Assembly (NCBI RefSeq): GCF_049331405.1 | Contig: NZ_CP186274.1 | Span: 7,750,001-7,814,000 of the forward strand | Source of the DNA: PoT sp049331405 | GTDB lineage: Bacteria; Planctomycetota; Planctomycetia; Isosphaerales; Isosphaeraceae | Direction of reading: 5' to 3' | Length of the DNA stretch: 64,000 bases | Shown: one piece after another, positions 57,101 through 64,000 of the stretch | Layout: the number at the start of each line of letters is the position of its first letter | Numbering within the stretch: position 1 is the first letter of the stretch | Position numbers and translations under genes: made by a program | The notes under the pieces: generated by a model | The model's input: the letters and a program-made list of their open reading frames with translations, nothing else | Told to the model about the DNA's origin: nothing | Database searches by the model: none

Positions 57101-58079
57101 GGGTGCGGCCGGAGCCAAGGCCAACTTCATGATCTGGAGGAGGTACTCGGGCGTCGACAGCGACCTCTTCAACGTCCACGGCCTGAACCACAAGGTCAGC
57201 TTCGAGGCCGATTACCGCAACGCGGTCTCGAACGTGAAGCTGAATCAGATCGGAGTGCAGGACGACCTCGACGACAACACGTATGAACTCGTGAGGCGTT
57301 ACTTCGCCCTCGACAACTACGTCGGCGGCATCCTGCCACAGCAGTATGACCCGAGGCATCTGATCCTGCGTCGGGCGATCTCGCCCATCACCGGGACGAC
57401 CGACGTCCAGGCCTCGATCCAGACCCTCCAGCTCAACCTGCACTCGCGTCTGCAAACGTTGCGAGGTCCGAAGGGCCGACGTCGGGTCACCGACTTCATG
57501 ACCCTCGACCTGTCGACGACCTACTTCCCCTACTCGGCTCGCGATAATTTCGGCGAGGCCTTCGGCCAGAACACGTACAACTACCAGTGGTTCCTGGGCG
57601 ATCGTACGAGCTTCATCTCTTACGGTTGGTTCGAGTTCTTCAAGATCGGCGGGCAGCCCACGACCCTGGCAACCAGCAACCAACCCGGCTATCCCTTCGG
57701 GCTCAACGTGGTCACGTCGGGTATTTCGATCAGCCGGCCGCCTCGCGGCAACATCTTCATCGGTTACACGGTGCTCAACACGGGTCCGATCACCACGTCG
57801 GCCCTGAATCCGAGCATCAGTTACTGGCTCAGTCCGAAGTGGTACGGCACGTTCTCGACCTCGTATGACTTCGGCAACGAAATCCTCCTGGCGTCGATGT
57901 TCTCCTTCACGCGTGTCGGGGCGGACTACCTGACGACGATTGGCTTGGTGGTCGATCCGCAGCGTAACAACTACTCGCAGTTCGCGATCGCCATCTCGCC
58001 GCGTATCAGTCCGGGTCTGCGATTCGGCTCGGGAACGGGCCTGACCCAGTTCGACTCGCGATTTGCACCGACTCAGTAA
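54177..58079 (+). CDS. LptD-like outer-membrane LPS assembly protein (very large)
   Basis: From the GTG at 54177, with GGGAGGAG a few bases upstream, the protein has about 1300 residues, against about 780 in E. coli LptD. An N-terminal signal peptide (WLWMILVALIAPAPIEA) is followed by an OstA-like beta region, then a Pro/Glu/Thr/Ala-rich low-complexity stretch (about 140-390). A second OstA-like jellyroll (about 400-590, with GNVVVRQDTHQVAG) and a long beta-barrel region come next, with PVFYYPRIS and many alternating aromatic residues. LptD inserts LPS into the outer leaflet. With LptF/G encoded at 18.6-21 kb this supports an LPS-type envelope. Identity as LptD is a family inference because the barrel is very diverged. 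Confidence 0.72.
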   Translation: MQGHDLTRGRSNRIEWLWMILVALIAPAPIEAEERTIATTLGQVGDPITLAADSVRVWKAGDYQWIYLGGQAAIIQGGVSGLRANQAVVRVRRVPKNGITISELEIHAEGNVQAMGASAPATSSSRVLMRTEKNVALKPYQGDRGFVTLPGRPNDLPILSRAFPSAPVANQPRSAATGPASTPAVTRRHAVANSPVTTGVTPTAMVAANPSKVAEAEAQPIPTLEELDHSRGTGGTSVDDASATIAEIGALPPLIETEATAQTGADPQEVVNLPPLIETQEQVPAAKDASVVPTQFEPEGFSEDLGAVSPNTSDLPPAVETPASDLPALEDAPGMPGLSQPGGSPSTDLMPLEDPAEGEGGEGQPGSGSRSNGSNNQGPPTIPYMPGSQRQIRIYSRNGGPDFLFKNMPIVDGVQTTTVRGGVMIVSEAPSPTGMIELSADSAVIWRRVDQKKGTKTLGPNGETIENADQPMEVYLEGNVVVRQDTHQVAGNGDQKTFRGQRVFFDFSTGRAIVLEAELDMFAPGLIAPTKLLAPRIDQYRPLEMGADGRWRYGLEHIMADQTMMTGSRFPVPGYRFTSKSLDITHVPSTKTNPTTGGMVGDPRDPKSQQDLTWNFDARQNLFFLGKVPVFYYPRISGDIDDIEPPLRQIRYGYNNYLGQQVLADFNAFRLFGIKKPQMIDSWAVDIDYLSLRTKHFPALGTELGWFGRDLLADLQDPYRKNPKRYGDTVPDGYYGYFDIWGLKDGGVDDLGSGPAIVTSNTILPSGVVAGKRGYQRNDVPAFQDFRGRVNFRHMQSLLDSDSNPYEDFRFQLEAAYVSDRQFLEEYYKRLTETGLDQETLAYLIRQKENTAWSIWAETNLQNFNTETQWLPKLDYYRLGDSLLGDRVTYFQHSGLDYANTHTAVEVNNPNIFAFIPYDPISNTSGVLKTGRYYSNHEIDVPFSIDNIIRVVPYLQGQVVGWDNQLAGNSVGRWWGAAGAKANFMIWRRYSGVDSDLFNVHGLNHKVSFEADYRNAVSNVKLNQIGVQDDLDDNTYELVRRYFALDNYVGGILPQQYDPRHLILRRAISPITGTTDVQASIQTLQLNLHSRLQTLRGPKGRRRVTDFMTLDLSTTYFPYSARDNFGEAFGQNTYNYQWFLGDRTSFISYGWFEFFKIGGQPTTLATSNQPGYPFGLNVVTSGISISRPPRGNIFIGYTVLNTGPITTSALNPSISYWLSPKWYGTFSTSYDFGNEILLASMFSFTRVGADYLTTIGLVVDPQRNNYSQFAIAISPRISPGLRFGSGTGLTQFDSRFAPTQ

Positions 58080-58142
58080 GTTCGTGCGTACGACGGCACC
58101 ATGGACTCACTCGCGCGACACGAACCGGGAGAGGGAAGAGAC

Positions 58143-58622
58143 ATGATCGAACAAAGCTCGGGGGGGGATTTGCACACCTCCCGCACCGGCTTGATGATCC
58201 CCGACGAATACAATGAGTTCGACTCGCCCGAAATCTGGGTCGCCCGGGCCGGGCGTCGCGACTCCAAAGCGAAGTTCGCCGCCGGCCTGAGGGGCCTGAA
58301 GCACGCCATCCGGGGCGACTCCAGCTTCTTCGCCCACGCCTATCGCGGGATCCTGATCGGTCTGACCGCCGCCATGCTAGGCATCAACCCCTGGGGCTGG
58401 TGCCTGCTCGTACTCGGCGCTTGCCTCGTGATGATCTCCGAATTGATGCATAGCGCAGTCGATACGCTCGCCCGCGAGATCGGCGACCCCGAGGATATCC
58501 GCCTCCGCGCCGCCCGCGAGATCGCCGCGGGGGCGGTGCTCGTGGCCGCCTTCGGCTCGGGCGCCGTGACGATCACGATCCTGGCCATGAAGTTCGGCGA
58601 GTTGCTCGGTTGGTGGAGTTGA
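58143..58622 (+). CDS. Diacylglycerol kinase / undecaprenol kinase family protein
   Basis: A 159-residue membrane protein. The N-terminal 45 residues are hydrophilic, and the DgkA core follows: GLRGLKHAIRGDSSFFAHAYRG, a membrane helix, then the active-site helix ELMHSAVDTLAREI and the metal/ATP region ARE-IAAGAVLVAAF. It phosphorylates diacylglycerol or undecaprenol, recycling lipid intermediates. In the active-site helix the usual E-x-x-N-x-A reads E-x-x-H-S-A, a change worth noting. The ATG at 58143 has AGGG 7 bases upstream. It follows the LptD-like gene by 63 bases, fitting an envelope-lipid unit. Confidence 0.8.
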   Translation: MIEQSSGGDLHTSRTGLMIPDEYNEFDSPEIWVARAGRRDSKAKFAAGLRGLKHAIRGDSSFFAHAYRGILIGLTAAMLGINPWGWCLLVLGACLVMISELMHSAVDTLAREIGDPEDIRLRAAREIAAGAVLVAAFGSGAVTITILAMKFGELLGWWS

Positions 58623-58652
58623 GCCAACCCGCAACGGAAGGATTGCGACGGC

Positions 58653-59129
58653 TCAATGTCCGTGGAGTGCCGCGTGGGCCGCTTCGTCGGCGGGGCGCGT
58701 GTCGAGACCTCGATGCATCGACAACTCGATCCGGCTGAGGTATTTCACGTTCGCGCACTCGTCGAGTTCCTGGGTGTGGCATGCGCCTGGGTCGCGGATC
58801 AAGAGACGGATCGGTCCACCCTGCTCGACGGTGAGCGGCCGATCGCCGATGCGAAAGACGACGATACACTCCGCGCGGACCGCTGCCAGCGGGATCGATA
58901 CGTGGAAGTTGTCGCGATCCGCATGAAGGGTTAGGTAGCTGGCCTCGGGCTTAGGGAGGCACTGCTCGAGCAAGGCCTCGAGCAGGACCCCATCACCCTT
59001 GCGATTCGGCTGGAACCGCGAGACGTCCAACACCTGTGCCGTCTCGGGCAACGTCGCAAGATCGGCGAAGCTCAGGCTCAGCGGCCTTTCGACTTCCCCG
59101 TCGATCTTCAAGAGGATCGGATCAGACAT
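58653..59129 (-). CDS. Molybdopterin-dependent oxidoreductase-like domain protein
   Basis: A 158-residue protein from the ATG at 59129 (MSDPILLKIDG). The sulfite-oxidase molybdopterin-binding fold is suggested by LSLSFADLATLPE, DVSRFQPNRKGDGVLLEALLEQ, IPLAAVRAECIVVFRIGDRPL and GGPIRLLI. The protein is short and lacks a separate dimerisation domain. The conserved molybdenum-binding Cys expected near the block VSRFQPN is not seen (it reads SRFQPN), so cofactor binding is doubtful. It is the last gene of the reverse run and is convergent with the DgkA-family gene, 30 bases apart. Confidence 0.65.
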   Translation of the reverse strand: MSDPILLKIDGEVERPLSLSFADLATLPETAQVLDVSRFQPNRKGDGVLLEALLEQCLPKPEASYLTLHADRDNFHVSIPLAAVRAECIVVFRIGDRPLTVEQGGPIRLLIRDPGACHTQELDECANVKYLSRIELSMHRGLDTRPADEAAHAALHGH

Positions 59130-59220
59130 CGGATCGGCGAACCTCGATGTTTTCGTGAATTGGTTCGTGCAACGGGTCGTTCCCCGACGATCGCGAAAGA
59201 ATGGATTCGGGACGTGCACT

Positions 59221-61035
59221 TCAAACGTCCGTGGAGTTTCTTACGTTGAACTCCAGCTTCCAGCGGCGATCGTCGAGGGTACTGTTGCACCAAAGTTCGA
59301 GCGTCCCAACCTCGGTGACGGTCGAATGCAGTCGGACGGGCACGGTTTCCCCCGTCTTCCCGTCGGTTGAGTCGAGCAAAGTTTCCAGAGGGGTGGTTTC
59401 GTTCAACTCTTCGGGCTGCCAGCGATCGAGGATCGTCCCGAACGAGTCGTCGCGCCGGGTCGTGGAGCCTAGGAAACGGAACTCCGCCGGTTCCCCCACG
59501 ACGAGGCCGAACTCTGGGCCCGGGACGTCGGCCTCAGTCCCTTCCTCCATACCCATCGGCACGACGCAAAGGGCCTTGATCGGAGGCGTGACACCAGGCA
59601 CGGCCGGGGCCGACGTCTCGACCCCGACGTAATAGGCCATCGGCACCCCTCCTCGGATCCGAATCCCCTTGCCCAGGCGAGCCTGCCCGTAGTAGGCGGC
59701 ACCTAGAGCCACGGCGAGGTCGAGGTCATTCGCTTCGAGCGACGGAACCGGCGAGCCCGACCATCCGGCGAGGATGTCCACCACACGATCCCGCATCTCG
59801 TTCGCCTTGAAGACACCGCCGTTGAAGAGGACGGCCGAGGGTTTGATGGCCTTGCCATCGGCGTGGAGCGAGCCTGCTTGCTGTCCGAGGAACCGGGCCA
59901 GGTGACGGGTGATCGCCGGGTCGGCCGCGTAGGGTAGGCCGATTTCCGTGAGCCCAACCCTGCGGCCACGCGCCGGCTGATCGGTGGGTGCGCACCGCGG
60001 GAGGAACCCCTCGAGCAGGACCTGATTCAGTGTCTCTCGCTTAAGTTCGGTCTTAATCGAGCCGCCGATGACCTTGGAACCTCGGCCGAGGATGGCCACC
60101 TGCGCCGAGTCCTTCTCAGGGTCGGCGAAGAGCGTCTCTTTCGCGTTGCGGCAGGCGTATCCTAGGGCCACGCGCTGCGTGGCATCGAGACCGTCCATGC
60201 CGTTCGGCAACGTGGCCGCGACGGCGTGGGCGAGAGCAAGGTCCATGTTATCGCCGCCGAGGAGGATATGTTCTCCCACGGCGAGTCGCGTCAGGGCGAG
60301 GTCTCCCCCCTGCTCCGTCACCGCGATGAGGGTGAAGTCGGTCGTCCCTCCTCCGACGTCGCAGACGAGGAGGATGTCCCCGACCTTGACCTGCTTCCGC
60401 CAGCGTTCGCCCTGGGCTGATAGCCAGGCATAGAACGCCGCCTGAGGCTCTTCGAGGAGCGTGATCTGTTCCAACCCGGCCGCGCGGGCGGCTTCGACCG
60501 TCAATTCTCTCGCGACTGCATCGAACGATGCAGGGACGGTGATATAAACGTCCTGCTTCTCGAGCCGATCGGCCGCGGTCTTACCCGCGATCGTCTGGTT
60601 CCAGGCGTCGCGCAGGTGAGTGAGGTAGGCCGTGGACGCCTCGACGGGAGATAGCTTGCTGACCCCTTCCGTAGCGCTCCAGGGAAGAATTGGCCCCTTG
60701 CGATCGACGCCAGGATGGGAAAGCCAACTCTTGGCCGAGCTGACCAGCCGGCCTGGCACTTTCGCCCCGTGCTCCCTCGCGAAGGTCCCCACGATCCGGT
60801 CGGGATTCGATTTCCAGGGGAGGTCGGTCGACTTGGCGGGAAACTCCTGGGGAGATGCCACGTAGAGGAACGAGGGGAGGACGGGACGCTCGGAGACGTC
60901 GTTCACCCCGACGATCTGCGGGATCGCCAGGGCGCGGATCGGTGCCGGCGCGTCCGGGATCGCCTCGCGCGTATCGGCATATGCTAGCGCACAGTTCGTC
61001 GTACCGAGGTCAATGCCGACAACGTAGCGAGACAT
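59221..61035 (-). CDS. Hsp70 family protein (DnaK-like)
   Basis: A 604-residue ATPase chaperone-type protein. The nucleotide-binding domain shows VGIDLGTTNCALAY, the DVGGGTTDF phosphate loop, and GGDNMDLALA. The C-terminal part is shorter and unlike the canonical DnaK substrate-binding domain, so this belongs to a divergent Hsp70 branch (YegD/HscC-like). The start ATG at 61035 has AAGGA 6 bases upstream; an earlier ATG directly abuts that signal. Immediately upstream on the same strand lies a DUF2760 gene, a partner that I recall occurring with such Hsp70s. No dnaJ or grpE is in the window. Confidence 0.9.
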   Translation of the reverse strand: MSRYVVGIDLGTTNCALAYADTREAIPDAPAPIRALAIPQIVGVNDVSERPVLPSFLYVASPQEFPAKSTDLPWKSNPDRIVGTFAREHGAKVPGRLVSSAKSWLSHPGVDRKGPILPWSATEGVSKLSPVEASTAYLTHLRDAWNQTIAGKTAADRLEKQDVYITVPASFDAVARELTVEAARAAGLEQITLLEEPQAAFYAWLSAQGERWRKQVKVGDILLVCDVGGGTTDFTLIAVTEQGGDLALTRLAVGEHILLGGDNMDLALAHAVAATLPNGMDGLDATQRVALGYACRNAKETLFADPEKDSAQVAILGRGSKVIGGSIKTELKRETLNQVLLEGFLPRCAPTDQPARGRRVGLTEIGLPYAADPAITRHLARFLGQQAGSLHADGKAIKPSAVLFNGGVFKANEMRDRVVDILAGWSGSPVPSLEANDLDLAVALGAAYYGQARLGKGIRIRGGVPMAYYVGVETSAPAVPGVTPPIKALCVVPMGMEEGTEADVPGPEFGLVVGEPAEFRFLGSTTRRDDSFGTILDRWQPEELNETTPLETLLDSTDGKTGETVPVRLHSTVTEVGTLELWCNSTLDDRRWKLEFNVRNSTDV

Positions 61036-61159
61036 ATTCATTCCTTAGCTTCGACACCGAAAGAGCGGCCAGACCTCCCTGGGGACGTACCCACGCGTGC
61101 CTGCGACTTTCGACGGCCAGGCCCGCGTGGGTCGACTTCCGAATCTCGACGCATGACGA

Positions 61160-61636
61160 TCAGAGGACTTCGACCTCGGCCGGGGAGAGGACGGAGGTTT
61201 CATCGCGGGCGACGGGGAGCAGCGGCAGGTGGACGGCCTTCACGCGCCAGCCGTGGTGCTTCAGGACGCCGCGGAAGGGCGGAGATCCATTGACGTTGCC
61301 GATCAGGCGGATTGCGGCGGGGTCGAAGTCGGAGGCGATGGTGACGTTCGCCTCCTCCGCGTCGTTCATGATCGGCTCGATCGTGAGGTAGTCGCGCAGG
61401 GACTTGCGGCAACCTCGATGAATGTCGCGGACGGCCGCACCGATCTGGGCGTCGGTGTAGGCGTCGATGTCCTCTTCGAGGAAGTCGATCAAGCGGCCGT
61501 CGCGCTGGAGGACGGCAAGCACGCGCAAGTCGGGGCCGGTGGGAGTCGACGCAAAGAGTGGTTCCACCCTCGCGGCAAACTCGGGCTCGGTCAGGATCTT
61601 CCAGAGGGCCTTCAGCGCCAGCAAGAGACGGTTCAA
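61160..61636 (-). CDS. DUF2760 domain protein
   Basis: A 158-residue protein. The C-terminal half contains the DUF2760 blocks RDGRLIDFLEEDIDAYTDAQIGAAVRDIHRGCRK and the final PAEVEVL. The start is TTG at 61636 with GAGGAG 7 bases upstream (MNRLLLALKALWKIL). The N terminus is amphipathic. It precedes the Hsp70-like gene by about 125 bases and was probably co-transcribed with it, suggesting a co-chaperone or client-handling role. The function of DUF2760 is unknown. Confidence 0.82.
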   Translation of the reverse strand: MNRLLLALKALWKILTEPEFAARVEPLFASTPTGPDLRVLAVLQRDGRLIDFLEEDIDAYTDAQIGAAVRDIHRGCRKSLRDYLTIEPIMNDAEEANVTIASDFDPAAIRLIGNVNGSPPFRGVLKHHGWRVKAVHLPLLPVARDETSVLSPAEVEVL

Positions 61637-61942
61637 TGGAAACTCCTCGCGACTCGAACCCTCCCGGACCCGCGACGACACCCGTTTTCGGGGGTCATCA
61701 CCACACGAAGGCCCCGGGCACCACGCGCACTTTCCGCGTGGCGGATCATTCCCATACGATCTAGTGTACTCGGGATCGAGTCTTGAAGAAAACCGTCGAG
61801 GCGAGATGGGGAAGATGGCAATTCGCAGAGACGGGAGGATCGATCGCTCTTACCTGAAACGAACCGACGCAGGCGGCAGCTTTTCGGCGATCTGGAACAA
61901 ACGCCCGCGCGAGGTACGATCCCTCGCGCAGGCTGGGTCTGA
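61637..61942. other. Intergenic region between kinase and DUF2760 genes
   Basis: About 306 bases on the path of the reverse genes. I see no gene, CIRCE element or other known heat-shock site, and no clear promoter. Confidence 0.45.
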
Positions 61943-63589
61943 TCAGTTGGCGGCAACCTCGGTCTGAGCGGCGGAGACCCACCATTCATCCGACTTGTCC
62001 GCATCCCAGTCGGCCCCGGCCGCACAGGCGGCGAGCGCCCGAGAGAGTTCCTTCACGTCGGCGAAGCGATCGTTGGGCGACTTCTCAAGGCAGCGGAGGA
62101 CGACTTTTTCAAGGTCCTGCGGGATCTCGGGATTGATCTGAGATGGGGGCACGACGGGATCGCGAGCGTGGGCGATCATGATCGCGAAGGGGCTCGGCCC
62201 ATCGAAGGGGGGTCGACCGGTGAGGGCATAGTAAGCCATCGCGCCGATGGCATAGATATCGGCCCGGCCGTCCAGGTCTCCATCCGCGGAGGCCTGTTCG
62301 GGAGCCATGAACATCGGTGTGCCACTCACGGTCTGATCGACGGTCAATTGCGCCACCTCGGGCTCGTGCCTCAGCTTGACGAGCCCGTAATCGAGGATCT
62401 TGACGACGTCCGTCTCTCCGCCGCGGACGGCCACGAAGACGTTCGCCGGCTTTAAGTCGCGATGGACGAGCCCCAGGCTATGGGCCTCGGCCAACCCCGC
62501 GCAGATCTGGCGGAAGAGGTGGATGACCCGAGACGGCGGCAAGGGGCCGTAGCCCGCGATCAGGTCCCCCAGGCTCATGCCCTGGAGGTATTCCATCACA
62601 TAGTAGAATGTGCCATCGTCGGTATGGCCGTAATCGAAGATCTCGATTGAGTTCGGGTGCGAGAGCCGAGCCGCCGAGCGGACTTCGCGCTCGAAGCGAG
62701 CCAAGGCCACCGGGTCAGCCCCCGACTCCGGCTTGATCAGCTTCAGGGCACAGGGCCGCTTGAGCAACTCGTGCTCGGCCAGGTACACCTCACCCATGCC
62801 GCCAGACCCGAGCTTGTTGAGTAGGCGGTACTGGCCGTAACGCTTGGCCTCATGGAGCTGGAAGCGTAGGCCGTGAAGGATGTGGGCACCGTAGACGGAA
62901 AGCGCCGCCCCGATCACGACGAAGACCGCATTGGAACCGATCTGCTCGACCTCCCGGAGATGCTCCTCCAGCGGTGCGGCATCGGGGTGCTCGCGGAGCA
63001 ACGTCCAGACGAGGAGCGGGGCCAGGGCGATCGAGAATACGACCTTGGCCGCGGTCTTCGCGTCGTTGGGGATGAACATCCCATAGAGCATCATGATGGC
63101 GAAGAGCTGGAGGATCCCGTTCTTCTCGTGGCCGACCACCCCAACGGCATTTCCCTCGTCGAGGTAACGCACATTCACGACGTACTGGCCGATGCATAGG
63201 ATCAAGGTCAGGCCGCCAAAAAGTACGACCTCGATCGCGTGGACCTGCCGCTTCGACAGGTCAATCTGGCTGAACAGGAGCGCGGCGACCGCTGAGATGA
63301 GGACAAGCCGGACCCCAATCATGCTGATGATGAACCAGCTAAGTTCCTGGGTCGCCAGCATGTTCCAGAACAACATCAGGGTCGAGGCGCCGAGCAAGAA
63401 GAGCGCGGCTGCCCCGAGCCGCTGACGACGAAGTCCGTGGGTCTCGCCGGCCAGGCTGGCCAGCGTGCCGGTCATGGAGCCGGCCGAGCTGCCTTGCGAC
63501 CAGTCGACGGCCATCGTCGGTTCGAGGTCGATGAGATCAGAATCCGGCGCGTGAGAACCGGGCGGATGCGAGTTCGATGCACTGGACAT
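61943..63589 (-). CDS. Membrane Ser/Thr protein kinase with N-terminal multi-helix sensor-like region
   Basis: A 548-residue kinase. The first 50 residues are polar, then about six membrane helices (near 57-78, 84-106, 118-137, 158-175, 182-198, 220-238) form an integral-membrane region. The kinase domain (about 251-530) has the glycine loop LGSGGMGEVYL, ATP-binding Lys283, catalytic HRDLKPANV (Asp378), and DYG (400-402) in place of DFG, with APEQ. PASTA or other extracellular domains are absent. Planctomycetes carry many such PknB-type kinases. Signal and targets are unknown. It lies at the start of the reverse run in this window. Confidence 0.92.
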   Translation of the reverse strand: MSSASNSHPPGSHAPDSDLIDLEPTMAVDWSQGSSAGSMTGTLASLAGETHGLRRQRLGAAALFLLGASTLMLFWNMLATQELSWFIISMIGVRLVLISAVAALLFSQIDLSKRQVHAIEVVLFGGLTLILCIGQYVVNVRYLDEGNAVGVVGHEKNGILQLFAIMMLYGMFIPNDAKTAAKVVFSIALAPLLVWTLLREHPDAAPLEEHLREVEQIGSNAVFVVIGAALSVYGAHILHGLRFQLHEAKRYGQYRLLNKLGSGGMGEVYLAEHELLKRPCALKLIKPESGADPVALARFEREVRSAARLSHPNSIEIFDYGHTDDGTFYYVMEYLQGMSLGDLIAGYGPLPPSRVIHLFRQICAGLAEAHSLGLVHRDLKPANVFVAVRGGETDVVKILDYGLVKLRHEPEVAQLTVDQTVSGTPMFMAPEQASADGDLDGRADIYAIGAMAYYALTGRPPFDGPSPFAIMIAHARDPVVPPSQINPEIPQDLEKVVLRCLEKSPNDRFADVKELSRALAACAAGADWDADKSDEWWVSAAQTEVAAN

Positions 63590-63700
63590 GGAACACTCTC
63601 TTATCCGGGTGAAGCTCGTGATCGTCTGAGGTGGATTCCTTGAGTCGCGCCTCGACCGACCGCCTCTCCCTTGAGAAGTCTGGTCAGTTGAGTACCGAAG

Positions 63701-63958
63701 TTACTGGGCGCGACCTTCGGAGAGGTCGTTCACCTTGCTCTCGAGCTGTTTCAGGCCGCGCTTGGCGCTTTCCCCGACGGAGTCGGTCTTGATCGACTTA
63801 GCCTTGGTCAGCTCCTCGCTGATGTCCTGCTCGAGGGCCTTCGCGCCGCGTTTCACCCGCTCGCCGATGGCGCCGGTGTTTTTCCTCCCCCCCGAGAGCG
63901 AGGGGATAAATGTGAAGGCGAGGAACACGAGGGCGATGGTGATCGCCGGCTCGATCAC
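63701..63958 (-). CDS. Small membrane protein, possibly truncated at the window edge
   Basis: An 85-residue frame with one membrane helix near the N terminus (MIEPAITIALVFLAFTF) and a Lys/Glu-rich helical tail (about 30-80). I do not recognise the family. The GTG at 63958 is only a guess: the same frame stays open without a stop to position 64000, so the real start may lie beyond the window. It precedes the kinase gene on the same strand by about 110 bases. Confidence 0.5.
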   Translation of the reverse strand: MIEPAITIALVFLAFTFIPSLSGGRKNTGAIGERVKRGAKALEQDISEELTKAKSIKTDSVGESAKRGLKQLESKVNDLSEGRAQ

Positions 63959-64000
63959 GCGTTTCGTGGGCTTCCTGACTTTCTTCCAGTTCTTATTGAG

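Noticed and set aside
56427..57683. Reverse frame of about 418 codons opposite the LptD-like gene
   Set aside because: Antisense shadow; the forward frame has signal peptide and beta-barrel character.

Overview
The window is a high-GC bacterial chromosome segment that reads as a planctomycete, most probably of the Isosphaeraceae. This is inferred from several traits together: two secreted proteins with PEP-CTERM tails, two proteins with an N-terminal LEPR-XLL-like motif, a dockerin protein, a membrane Ser/Thr kinase, an Hsp70/DUF2760 pair, and a Gram-negative envelope set (LptF, LptG and LptD-like proteins). No species can be named. No transposase, integrase, phage gene, CRISPR array or rRNA was seen, so the content looks like chromosomal core plus lineage-specific genes.

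Layout. 0-5.4 kb: an SGNH-like protein, a small hypothetical, a double-domain glycosyltransferase and methylisocitrate lyase. 6.4-8.8 kb: RNase Y and the YmdB phosphodiesterase. 9-13 kb: a PlsC acyltransferase, a PEP-CTERM metalloprotease, a repeat lipoprotein and a fumarylacetoacetase-family enzyme. 13-21 kb: a forward run of ketoacyl synthase, acyl carrier protein, LpxL-like acyltransferase, membrane phosphatase, aminotransferase and two LptF/G permeases, much of it envelope lipid synthesis and export. 21-25 kb: ribosomal protein S1 with an unusual leader, and a short sigma-70 factor. 25-29 kb: a PEP-CTERM protein and a 970-residue subtilase with three malectin-like domains. 29.8-38.8 kb: PolX, DUF2203, PlsC, a lipoprotein, and a type IIA topoisomerase A/B pair. 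38.8-41.1 kb: a divergent dehydrogenase and fatty acid desaturase. 41.2-41.6 kb: a tRNA gene split by a group I intron. 41.7-46.2 kb: two membrane sugar-transfer-type proteins and a dockerin protein. 46.3-49.2 kb: reverse run nth, metF, queG. 49.6-53.8 kb: folE and a GlcD/GlcF-type fused oxidoreductase. 54.2-58.6 kb: a very large LptD-like protein and a diacylglycerol-kinase-family protein. 58.6-64 kb: reverse run with a membrane Ser/Thr kinase, DUF2760, Hsp70-like and molybdopterin-domain proteins.

The strongest single discovery is the tRNA-Ile(CAU) gene at 41217-41563, carrying a 275-nt ORF-less group I intron directly after the anticodon. Its P, Q, R and S core elements, P1 pairing and P9 hairpin can all be read. 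Next in interest are the rpsA leader, where a strong promoter is followed at once by an intrinsic terminator; the topoisomerase A subunit, whose GyrA-box-like motif sits at the extreme C terminus; and the LpxL-like enzyme that lacks the expected catalytic acid.

Start codons were often moved inward from the longest reading frame where a Shine-Dalgarno sequence, signal peptide or family length argued for it. All assignments come from reading motifs and context, with no database search.
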